A stretch of DNA of 8,847 nt from Lachnospiraceae bacterium (GTDB lineage: Bacteria > Bacillota > Clostridia > Lachnospirales > Lachnospiraceae), in the NCBI GenBank assembly GCA_900770225.1, contig CAAGJU010000145.1:1-8847 (forward strand). Direction: 5' to 3'. Under the pieces are notes generated by a model. The model was not told the DNA's origin and ran no database searches. It was given only the letters and a program-made list of their open reading frames with translations. The position numbers and the translations under genes were made by a program. Shown piece by piece: positions 1 through 5,009 of this stretch. Each line of letters starts with the position of its first letter. Position 1 is the stretch's first letter.

Positions 1-665
1 TCGAAGATATCCGTCGAGAAGAATGTCAGCGGCACGTGCAGCAGCTTGGCGTTCTCCTCGATGATGCGCCGGTTCATCTCGTTGTAGCCGGGGTCCATGC
101 AGAGGAAGACGAGCTCGAACGGGAACTTGTTGTGACGCTTGAGATCCTGGAAGAGCTTCGCCATGAGCATCGAGTCCTTGCCGCCCGAGATGCAGACAGC
201 AATCTTGTCGCCCGGGCGCACGAGCTCGAATTTGCAGATGGCCTCGACGAATTTGCTGGATATCCTGCTCTTGAACTTCTTGCGCAGAGAGCCTTCGATA
301 CGCTTGAGGCGCTCCTCGTCCTCCGCTGCCTCGGCCGTCTCACGTTCCAGTTTCCGCTGCAGCCAGAGGGCATAGCCCCCCTGCAGGGAAACGGCCGTAT
401 AGCCCTGCTGACAAAGATTCTTCGCGAGGCCAAGGCTGATCTTGCCCCACATGCAGATGCAGACGATGAGTTTTTCCTCCGGCAGATCGTATCCCCCCTG
501 CTGCAATTCCAAGGGATTCAGATTCTGCGCGCCCGGCAGCGAGCCGCGTTCAAACGCCACCTCATCGCGGATATCCACGAGGCAGACCTCGTCCGGGCTA
601 AGTGCCGCCAGTTCTTCCACGGTAATTTCCTGTTTCTTCTTCCAATCGTCCATAAAAATGGTCAT
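1..665 (-). CDS. Rhodanese-PP-loop fusion protein, TtcA-like (3' part outside window)
   Basis: Translating the minus strand from the ATG at 665 gives 221 open codons running off the left edge. Residues about 15-105 are a rhodanese-like sulfurtransferase domain: 'VDIRDEVAFERGSLPGA', then an active-site loop with Cys71 in 'CMWGKIS', then 'LQGGYALW'. A charged linker (about 105-130, 'EAAEDEERLKR') leads into a PP-loop ATPase domain with the ATP-binding signature SGGKDS at 160-165 and 'FLCMDPGYNEMNRRII' after it. In the TtcA/TtuA families this fold adenylates a tRNA base for sulfur insertion, and a fused rhodanese could hand over the persulfide sulfur; that role is inferred. The cysteines that would bind an iron-sulfur cluster in TtcA lie beyond the window. 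The start is uncertain: ATG 665 has only a distant GGAAG 12 nt upstream, and ATG 653 (in frame) is an alternative. It lies 36 bp after the diguanylate cyclase gene on the same strand, so co-transcription is likely. Confidence 0.85.
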   Translation of the reverse strand, partial: MTIFMDDWKKKQEITVEELAALSPDEVCLVDIRDEVAFERGSLPGAQNLNPLELQQGGYDLPEEKLIVCICMWGKISLGLAKNLCQQGYTAVSLQGGYALWLQRKLERETAEAAEDEERLKRIEGSLRKKFKSRISSKFVEAICKFELVRPGDKIAVCISGGKDSMLMAKLFQDLKRHNKFPFELVFLCMDPGYNEMNRRIIEENAKLLHVPLTFFSTDIF

Positions 666-701
666 ATCCTGTATGTTCTTCCTTTTCCTTTATTCCCTGT
701 A

Positions 702-1709
702 TCAATCAAAATCAAAGTCTGTGACAATCTGGTCCTCTTTGCGCTTTTTGGCCAGGTACATGTAGTGGTCAGCGCGCGCGACGACGGTGTGGATGGTATC
801 GTCTTTACGGACGACAGTGATGCCGATTGCCGCACGGCAGGATATCGTCTGTCCGTTTTCCGTTGTCTCACAGTCGCTGGCAATCCTCAGGAAACGTTGC
901 GCCGCCCCCTTGATGTCATCCGGCTGCTTCAGATGCAGCAACCCCACGAATTCGTCTCCGCCCCAGCGGCAGAACCGGTCAGCTTTCCTGCCATACTGCC
1001 GCAGGGCAATCCCGAACGCACGAAGAAGGTCGTCCCCCACCGCATGGCCATATGTATTATTGATGTCATGGAAATTATTGACATCGGCAAAGAGTACGGC
1101 AAACGGCTGCTCCGTCCGCCGATAAATTTCCATCGCCTCATCCAGGCAGACTTCCATGAATTTCCGTCCGGGCAGGCATGTGAGCGGATCCCGCGTCGCT
1201 GTCTCATAGATGGCCTTTACCAGCCCTTGGTCGTAATTTTCCTCTGTCAGCGGGACGAAGAATGAAACGAGTTCCCGGACCGTTCCCTCCTCATCCTTCA
1301 GCGGCACCAGCGTATTGCGCAGCAGAACGTCCCTGCCATCCTTGCGCCGCATGAACATCTCCAGCGTCCGGGGCTTGCCCGTCGCATAGGCAATGATTGC
1401 CGGACAGTGCGAGCCGATACGGCTGCTGTCCGTGAAGGAACAGCCAAGCGGCATATCCACGCACCGCCTGCCCTGCATCTCCTCCGCCGAGAAGCCCAGA
1501 AGCCGCTCCGCCGCAGGATTCCAGTACAGCACCGTATGATCCGGCCGCAGCACGTAGCAGCCGATTGGCATGGCATCCATCAGCGTCCTCAGCATCCGGT
1601 TTCCTTCTGCAAAGCCTCCTGCTACGCCCTGCAGCATATCCACGCGTCCATCCATGCCTCCCGGCTCCCGTTTATGTTTCCCTGAAAATTTCCCCGAAAT
1701 ATTGCTCAT
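702..1709 (-). CDS. PAS-GGDEF diguanylate cyclase
   Basis: A 335-residue cytoplasmic protein predicted to make cyclic di-GMP from two GTP. Residues about 35-155 form a PAS-like sensor domain ('LMDAMPIGCYVLRPDHTVLY', 'NPAAERLLGFSAEEMQG', then 'MRRKDGRDVLLRNTLVPL'). Residues about 165-330 are the GGDEF domain, starting at 'TRDPLTCLPGR', with the metal-binding Asp in 'FADVNNF' (209) and an intact active-site loop WGGDEF (GGDEF 250-254). An RxxD inhibitory site (RKAD, 241-244) sits exactly five residues before GGDEF, as in PleD, so product inhibition is expected. There is no membrane segment or signal peptide. A GTG at 1727 would add six residues, but ATG 1709 is preferred because AGAAAGG (1717-1723) lies 7 nt upstream of it. 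The PAS ligand cannot be told from sequence; heme or flavin residues are not evident to me. The gene has its own promoter (1747-1775) and probably continues into the rhodanese/PP-loop gene. Confidence 0.93.
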   Translation of the reverse strand: MSNISGKFSGKHKREPGGMDGRVDMLQGVAGGFAEGNRMLRTLMDAMPIGCYVLRPDHTVLYWNPAAERLLGFSAEEMQGRRCVDMPLGCSFTDSSRIGSHCPAIIAYATGKPRTLEMFMRRKDGRDVLLRNTLVPLKDEEGTVRELVSFFVPLTEENYDQGLVKAIYETATRDPLTCLPGRKFMEVCLDEAMEIYRRTEQPFAVLFADVNNFHDINNTYGHAVGDDLLRAFGIALRQYGRKADRFCRWGGDEFVGLLHLKQPDDIKGAAQRFLRIASDCETTENGQTISCRAAIGITVVRKDDTIHTVVARADHYMYLAKKRKEDQIVTDFDFD

Positions 1710-1716
1710 GACAATG

Positions 1717-1723
1717 CCTTTCT
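1717..1723 (-). promoter_or_regulatory. Ribosome binding site of the diguanylate cyclase gene
   Basis: The minus strand reads AGAAAGG with 7 nt to ATG 1709. This decides the start in favour of ATG 1709 over the in-frame GTG at 1727, for which no comparable site is seen. Confidence 0.7.
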
Positions 1724-1746
1724 GCACATTCGTTCAATCTATCTCT

Positions 1747-1775
1747 ATTCTACTAGGATTCCAGATGATTGACAA
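1747..1775 (-). promoter_or_regulatory. Sigma-70-type promoter of the diguanylate cyclase gene
   Basis: The minus strand carries TTGTCA (1775-1770), a 17-nt spacer and TAGAAT (1752-1747). Transcription would start near 1740, giving a leader of about 30 nt before ATG 1709. Almost the whole promoter lies inside direct repeat copy 1 (1751-1776). The second copy (1952-1977) keeps the spacer but reads TTGCCA and TAACGT at the two boxes, so it is probably weak or dead. Confidence 0.65.
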
Positions 1776-1776
1776 C
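1751..1776. repeat. 26-bp direct repeat, copy 1
   Basis: Starts 'tactaggattccagatg' and matches 1952-1977 at 25 of 26 positions; the one difference is a at 1772 against g at 1973. The two copies bracket a 175-bp insert (1777-1951) that carries the Rpn 3'-flank blocks B and A. It looks like an unusually long target duplication, or a promoter segment duplicated during a rearrangement. Confidence 0.85.
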
Positions 1777-1781
1777 ATATC

Positions 1782-1813
1782 AAAAAATCCCACCGGCCAA
1801 TGACCGATGGGAT
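1782..1813 (-). terminator. Rho-independent terminator, minus strand (block A copy 1)
   Basis: On the minus strand a 10-bp stem (ATCCCATCGG pairing with CCGGTGGGAT, one G-T wobble, plus-strand arms 1787-1796 and 1804-1813) closes a 7-nt loop and is followed by T6 (1787-1782). It would end minus-strand transcripts arriving from the metallo-hydrolase gene, and it insulates the diguanylate cyclase promoter immediately downstream. Read on the plus strand the hairpin has no good U-tract. Confidence 0.8.
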
Positions 1814-1881
1814 CTTGTATGTTCGTATAAAACGAGCGATTAACGCTTCGAGAACTGAATGACACCGAAAAGCCCTTATTT
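1782..1881 (-). repeat. Dispersed repeat block A, copy 1 (structured 3' flank ending in a terminator)
   Basis: About 100 bp matching 3877-3975 with about 85% identity by my hand alignment (14 mismatches, all transitions, and one 1-bp gap). It includes the shared core 'aacgcttcgagaactg' and the terminator hairpin. A second small hairpin on the minus strand (TCGT...ACGA) is also present in copy 2 with altered bases (CTCG...CGAG). I infer that it is the 3'-flank of an Rpn-type transposase gene, because in this copy it directly follows block B, and block B elsewhere abuts an Rpn stop codon. Confidence 0.8.
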
Positions 1882-1893
1882 ATAAGGCTTCAA

Positions 1894-1953
1894 CAGTCTC
1901 TTTGTATATTGTATGTATAGTTTATCGCAACAAGCACAGTGCGATGGACGTTA
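1894..1953 (-). repeat. Dispersed repeat block B, copy 1 (sequence following an Rpn stop codon)
   Basis: Matches 4624-4678 apart from a few substitutions and about 9 extra bases here. On the minus strand both begin TAACGTC; in the other copy this TAA is the stop codon of the Rpn-like reading frame. Both contain a small hairpin (TCGCA...TGCGA here, TCGTA...TGCGA there), which pairing preserves through a G-U wobble. No Rpn coding sequence is attached to this copy: direct repeat copy 2 starts at 1952 instead. Confidence 0.75.
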
Positions 1954-1977
1954 CTAGGATTCCAGATGATTGGCAAC
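1952..1977. repeat. 26-bp direct repeat, copy 2
   Basis: Second copy of the repeat at 1751-1776, 201 bp away. It overlaps the last two bases of block B and marks the right edge of the remnant. The promoter boxes present in copy 1 are degraded or absent here. Confidence 0.85.
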
Positions 1978-2074
1978 GCAAAAATTACCACAGCACAATC
2001 TTGTTACCACATGCAAACGAATCTGTCGAACTTGTACGCAAATCTCAGTCAAATAGTTTGATTGATTGGTATCA
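1978..2074. other. Gene-free stretch between the repeat and the metallo-hydrolase stop codon
   Basis: About 97 bp, counted at 37-40% GC over the covering lines, which is lower than the flanking genes. The plus strand is open across it, and a frame from about 1951 to 2114 gives plausible-looking residues ('NYHSTILLPHANESVELV'), but I recognise no family and see no ribosome site or start. It also runs antisense into the end of the metallo-hydrolase gene. It may be a decayed coding remnant or simple spacer. Together with the repeats and promoter it fills the gene-free region 1710-2074. Confidence 0.3.
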
Positions 2075-2869
2075 TCAATATACAACGCTCTCACCATCGG
2101 CTGGCATATCGTAATTCACGACGCCACGAGAAGCCAGGCGGCCGCGCATCACATGACGAGTGATGGATGCATGAGCAACATTGTCCATATGCGTGATATA
2201 GAGTCTGGCATCAGGAGCTGCAAGTGACACATTCCAGACATCTTCATCCCCCATGATCAGACGGCCATTCTCGAGAGTCTCCGCTGCACAGGCATTGAGG
2301 GCGATTACTCCTGGTCGGAATTTCTCAATGGTTGCAGCGACTTCCTCATACCAGATGGTATCGCCAGCAAGATAGAATGTCTTTTCGTCTTTTGCTTCAA
2401 AGAGGACGCCCATGGCATTCCCGCAGGGGAGGTAGGTGCCGTGGAGAGCGGGAACCTGACGGATGCTGGCATCTCCTATTTTCATCCATTCTTTCGGAAG
2501 GATGGTGATCTCCTGAAATCCAGATTTCTTCAGGACAACCGCATCTTCTTCGTTCTGGCAGAGAATGGGTACAGCCTTATCGAGTGGGGCGCCTACAGTA
2601 CCGTCGGCGAAAGAAATGTCAATGTGGTCCGGATGGAGGTGCGTGACGATGACGCAGTCGACATCTTCCAGGATTTCTTCTGTAGACATGGGAAGGTCAT
2701 AGAACGGCATCGGCAGATGCTCCTTCACCTGGTCAGGGATATGGTAGGGATGCCCGGGCACGTCGGCGAAAGTGAACATGTGGCTCGGGGAAAGCCAGGG
2801 ATCGATGAGAAACGTCTTACCGGCATATACCAGACGGTTAGTCGCGTTGCGGATCTGTGTGATTTTCAT
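2075..2869 (-). CDS. Metallo-beta-lactamase-fold hydrolase, UlaG-like
   Basis: 264 residues from ATG 2869. The metal-binding signature THLHPDH is at 76-82 (HxHxDH), with further likely ligands His143 ('PALHG'), Asp170 ('YLAGDT') and His227 ('YITHMD'). This arrangement and the N-terminus ('KITQIRNATNRLVYAGKTF') fit the UlaG-like/L-ascorbate-6-phosphate lactonase-type branch of the superfamily. The substrate is unknown and no sugar-uptake genes are nearby. The protein is cytoplasmic, without a signal peptide. The frame is open to 2983, but those extra 38 codons cover the promoter region; GAGGAGG (2881-2887) 11 nt before ATG 2869, and the family N-terminus, support the later start. It is divergent from the LysR-type gene, the classic layout for a regulator and its target. 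The nearest terminator on its strand is about 260 bp past the stop, in block A copy 1. Confidence 0.85.
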   Translation of the reverse strand: MKITQIRNATNRLVYAGKTFLIDPWLSPSHMFTFADVPGHPYHIPDQVKEHLPMPFYDLPMSTEEILEDVDCVIVTHLHPDHIDISFADGTVGAPLDKAVPILCQNEEDAVVLKKSGFQEITILPKEWMKIGDASIRQVPALHGTYLPCGNAMGVLFEAKDEKTFYLAGDTIWYEEVAATIEKFRPGVIALNACAAETLENGRLIMGDEDVWNVSLAAPDARLYITHMDNVAHASITRHVMRGRLASRGVVNYDMPADGESVVY

Positions 2870-2903
2870 AGTATGCAAAACCTCCTCGTTCTTTATATGC
2901 CTC

Positions 2904-2909
2904 ATTATA
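2904..2909 (-). promoter_or_regulatory. Probable -10 box of the metallo-hydrolase gene
   Basis: TATAAT on the minus strand, about 35 nt before ATG 2869. No good -35 hexamer is seen at 16-18 nt (TTTTCC at 17), so the promoter may depend on an activator, plausibly the divergent LysR-type protein. The box lies in one arm of an 11-bp inverted repeat whose other arm holds the -10 of the LysR-type gene. Confidence 0.5.
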
Positions 2910-2948
2910 GCGGAGTCATGACACAGGGAAAAGAAGATAAAGAGTGGA

Positions 2949-2977
2949 TTGAAGCAACGATATGGTTGCGCTATAAT
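2949..2977 (+). promoter_or_regulatory. Sigma-70 promoter of the LysR-type gene
   Basis: TTGAAG (2949-2954), a 17-nt spacer and a perfect TATAAT (2972-2977). The start point would be near 2984, at the AGGAGG ribosome site (2984-2989), so the leader is very short (about 12 nt). Confidence 0.75.
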
Positions 2978-2995
2978 GAGCACAGGAGGTGCTCT

Positions 2996-3895
2996 ATGAA
3001 TCAGAAACAGCTTCAGTATTTCGTAACCGTCTATCAGACACAGAACATAAAGACAGCCGCAGACAGGCTATTTGTCTCAAGGCAAGGCGTGAGCAAGGTA
3101 ATCCGTCTGCTTGAGGAAGAGCTGGGGCAGCCGCTTTTTGTACGCAGCATAAAAGGAGTCATGCCAACAGACTACGCAACAATCCTGCTGCCTCATGCAA
3201 AACGTCTCCTAGAGGAATACGACGCCATACGCGGCCTCCACACGCTCGCGGCGCAGTCAAAAAGTGTGGTCACCATTCATGCACTCGACCATGTGCTCGC
3301 CTATCTTGGTGCGCCCCTGATCAACGACTTCCATGAGGCGTATCCTTCCATCATTCTCAGCATCGTAGATACGACAGATGCCATGGCTCTAGCCGCATTG
3401 ACGGCGCAGCAATGCAACTTTGCCATCGTAACGGGGCCGCTGGACGAGACGCGTTTTGAGGGAATCCCCCTCTTTTTCAGCAATTACAGTGTACGGATGC
3501 ACAAATCACATCCTCTGGCGAAAAAACCATTTCTGACCTATGACGACCTAGACGGTCAGACCATCATCAGCAAAGGCCGTGCCTATGACTGCTTCCGCCA
3601 CAATATCGACCAGCACATCCTCGTGCCCGGCCGACAGATCCACATCCTTGCGGAAACGGCTGATGAAAACATCATCCGCGCGCTTCTCCTTGAAAACAAG
3701 GCCATCAACATCGGCTACGACTATGCGGATGCCCTATACCCACATCCAGATATCGTGAGCCGAAGACTGAAAGCAGAAAATGGCGGGCAGATGATCTATC
3801 TCGTAGCAAACCTGCAGGTCCGCATGACAAAGGCAAGCCGCCTTTTCCGTGACTTTCTTTTAGAGTGGATACATAAAAAAAATCCCACCAGCTGA
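2996..3895 (+). CDS. LysR-family transcriptional regulator
   Basis: 299 residues, the usual length for the family. The N-terminal winged helix-turn-helix is clear ('NQKQLQYFVTVYQTQNIKTA', 'ADRLFVSRQGVSKVIRLLEE', 'LGQPLFVR', residues 2-49). A linker helix follows, and residues about 90-295 form the periplasmic-binding-protein-like effector domain ('YPSIILSIVDTT', 'NFAIVTGPLDE'). ATG 2996 is chosen because a perfect AGGAGG lies 6 nt upstream and the HTH starts there; the frame stays open upstream to 2441, but that part is antisense to the metallo-hydrolase gene. It is likely to control the divergent metallo-hydrolase gene and itself. Its last residues ('KKNPTS') and stop codon are encoded inside the A-tract and hairpin of repeat block A copy 2, so the C-terminus appears to have been replaced or extended by the remnant. 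The ligand is unknown. Confidence 0.92.
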   Translation: MNQKQLQYFVTVYQTQNIKTAADRLFVSRQGVSKVIRLLEEELGQPLFVRSIKGVMPTDYATILLPHAKRLLEEYDAIRGLHTLAAQSKSVVTIHALDHVLAYLGAPLINDFHEAYPSIILSIVDTTDAMALAALTAQQCNFAIVTGPLDETRFEGIPLFFSNYSVRMHKSHPLAKKPFLTYDDLDGQTIISKGRAYDCFRHNIDQHILVPGRQIHILAETADENIIRALLLENKAINIGYDYADALYPHPDIVSRRLKAENGGQMIYLVANLQVRMTKASRLFRDFLLEWIHKKNPTS

Positions 3896-3908
3896 TGCTG
3901 ATGGAATC
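3874..3908 (-). terminator. Rho-independent terminator, minus strand (block A copy 2)
   Basis: On the minus strand an 11-bp stem (ATTCCATCAGC with GCTGGTGGGAT, two or three G-T wobbles, plus-strand arms 3882-3892 and 3897-3907) with a 4-nt loop is followed by T8 (3882-3875). It would end transcripts from the nitroreductase gene. It overlaps the 3' end of the LysR-type gene on the other strand. On the plus strand the hairpin is followed by only a short 'ctt', so it is at best a weak terminator for lysR. Confidence 0.85.
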
Positions 3909-3975
3909 TTGTGTGCTCGTGTAAAGCGAGTGATCAACGCTTCGAGAACTGGATGACGCTGAAAAGCCCTTATTT
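3877..3975 (-). repeat. Dispersed repeat block A, copy 2
   Basis: About 85% identical to 1782-1881. On the minus strand it directly follows a piece of Rpn coding sequence that stops at 'EMLRI', with no C-terminal coding part and no block B between. This looks like a deletion joining the middle of an Rpn gene to its 3' flank. Confidence 0.8.
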
Positions 3976-3977
3976 TG

Positions 3978-4075
3978 ATGCGCAGCATCTCGATCAGGCT
4001 GTCCTGTGTCTTGCGATTGCCGAGGTACAGCATGACGACATTCAAGAGATTGTACTGCCACTGCTCTGCGCGATA
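3978..4075 (-). pseudogene. Rpn-family (PD-(D/E)XK) transposase fragment, middle part
   Basis: The minus strand immediately after the nitroreductase stop codon, in the same frame, encodes about 32 residues: 'YRAEQWQYNLLNVVMLYLG' then 'NRKTQDSLIEMLRI'. This resembles the region just before the C-terminal part of Rpn/PDDEXK-type transposases (the YhgA-like group), and it ends in 'IEMLRI', the same residues with which the other fragment (4676-4999) begins. It lacks a start, the nuclease core and the C-terminus, and is not expected to be made. The frame continues into block A for some 30 residues of non-homologous sequence. Family assignment is from memory of these proteins, not from a search. 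Confidence 0.6.
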
Positions 4076-4591
4076 CTACAATACCCTTACAAGCTCGTCA
4101 TTACTCCTACGCTGCGCGTGCTGAGGGGCAGCCTTTGCTCCTGCCGCGACGTAGCCAATAGGCAACAACAGCAAAGGCACTTCATTCAGTTCCAGCTGGA
4201 AGGCATCCGCCGTCTTCGTCACCGGGAAAAAGTTCACCCAGCAGGACCCGATACCAAGTTCCCAGGCTTCCAGCATCATGTGGGTGGCAACGATGCTGGC
4301 ATCCTGCTCTCCGGCCCGGATGCTGTGTTCAAAAGGGTTGACCCATTCTTCGTCCTTGCGCACCGTCACCATCAGCACCACCGGCGCATTGAAGGCGCAA
4401 CGCGTGAGGCCCCGGATTTTCTCCAGTGCTTCTGGGCTCTGGAGGACATATACTCGATACGGTTGGTAGTTGTGGCCGGTAGGAGCTATGCGTCCCGCCT
4501 CCAGGATAGCGTCCAGTTTTTCCTTTTCGATTGGCTTGTCACTGAATTTCCGAACCGAATATCTTTCCTTGGCCAACTCCATGAATGTCAT
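4076..4591 (-). CDS. Nitroreductase-family FMN oxidoreductase
   Basis: 171 residues, an FMN-dependent NAD(P)H oxidoreductase of the short nitroreductase class. The N-terminal FMN-phosphate-binding signature 'ERYSVRKFSDKPI' (R-x-S-x-R) is present, followed by 'ILEAGRIAPTGHNYQPYRVY', 'DASIVATHMMLEAWELGIGS', 'CWVNFF', and a C-terminal 'PIGYVA' strand. The basic tail ('HAQRRSNDELVRVL') matches the usual end of the family, so the protein looks complete. The substrate in the cell is unknown; relatives reduce quinones, nitro compounds or flavins. AAAGGA (4601-4606) lies 9 nt before ATG 4591. I see no clear promoter upstream: the region is block B, and read-through from the hsd genes is possible. The gene is flanked on both sides by Rpn fragments, and the terminator at 3874-3908 follows. 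Confidence 0.92.
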   Translation of the reverse strand: MTFMELAKERYSVRKFSDKPIEKEKLDAILEAGRIAPTGHNYQPYRVYVLQSPEALEKIRGLTRCAFNAPVVLMVTVRKDEEWVNPFEHSIRAGEQDASIVATHMMLEAWELGIGSCWVNFFPVTKTADAFQLELNEVPLLLLPIGYVAAGAKAAPQHAQRRSNDELVRVL

Positions 4592-4623
4592 GTATTCTCA
4601 TCCTTTCTTCTCATCGGCTTTGT

Positions 4624-4678
4624 CAGTCTCTTTACATATTGTTTTATCGCACTAGGCACAGTACGATATCTGACGTTA
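4624..4678 (-). repeat. Dispersed repeat block B, copy 2
   Basis: Follows the Rpn-like stop codon (TAA at 4678-4676) and matches 1894-1953. The match stops at 'AAAGAGACTG' on the minus strand, where copy 1 continues into block A and this copy continues into the nitroreductase leader. Confidence 0.75.
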
Positions 4679-4999
4679 ATGCTGCTTCTTCAGCGCCTTC
4701 TCGTAATGGTCTTTCTCCTCAAGCGGGATGCGCAATGCCTGCATCGCTTTCTCCAAAGACCAGCCTGTACTCTCGATAAGGTTCTGCAAGTCCTCTTTCG
4801 CTTTATTGCGAGTGCCAACATTTACTCCATCATTGAATCCACTGTTATAGACGCCTTCGCTTAAGTTGCACATCTTACTCAACTCCTTCGTTTCATCCTC
4901 TGTCAGACGGATGCCGTATTCTTCTTCCAACTGCTGCTTCTTGACCAGTGCTGGTGCCTTTTCCTTGAAGATAATGCGCAGCATCTCAATCGCGTTCAA
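4676..4999 (-). pseudogene. Rpn-family (PD-(D/E)XK) transposase fragment, C-terminal part
   Basis: About 105 residues matching the C-terminal region of Rpn/PDDEXK-type transposases: 'IEMLRIIFKEKAPALVKKQQ', 'LEEEYGIRLTEDETKELSK', 'MCNLSEGVYNSGFNDG', then a helix ending in 'EKAMQALRIPLEEKDHYEKAL'. The nuclease domain that would lie before it is missing. The homologous part starts about 18 bp after the hsdR stop codon. The only in-frame start at the upstream edge is TTG 4999, with a GGAGG only 1 nt away, and ATG 4984 is 16 nt from it, so proper translation is doubtful; I treat it as a truncated pseudogene. Full-length relatives are around 300 residues. The family call rests on recognition of the 'MCNLSEG' and 'KAMxALxIPxEE' style motifs. 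Confidence 0.72.
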
Positions 5000-5009
5000 A
5001 CCTCCACCG

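Noticed and set aside
36..1265. Long plus-strand open frame of 409 codons
   Set aside because: It is antisense to two genes with clear domains on the minus strand (rhodanese/PP-loop and GGDEF); its product has no recognisable domain and it crosses the boundary between them.
1870..1890. Inverted repeat aagccc...ggctt as a second terminator
   Set aside because: It has one bulge and no T-tract on either side; it may be part of the folded 3' flank but is not supported as a terminator.
1777..1951. Terminal inverted repeats of a MITE
   Set aside because: The two ends of the insert do not pair; only internal hairpins were found.
2870..2983. N-terminal extension of the metallo-hydrolase
   Set aside because: It covers the promoter region including the TATAAT at 2904-2909, and the family N-terminus begins at ATG 2869.
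2441..2995. Upstream extension of the LysR-type frame
   Set aside because: It is antisense to the metallo-hydrolase gene and runs through the divergent promoters; the HTH starts at 2996 behind a perfect AGGAGG.
3882..3912. Bidirectional terminator serving the LysR-type gene
   Set aside because: On the plus strand the hairpin is followed by 'ctt' and mixed sequence, not a U-tract, so only the minus-strand call is kept.
3911..4864. Plus-strand open frame of 317 codons
   Set aside because: Antisense to the nitroreductase gene and the Rpn fragments, with no recognisable domain.
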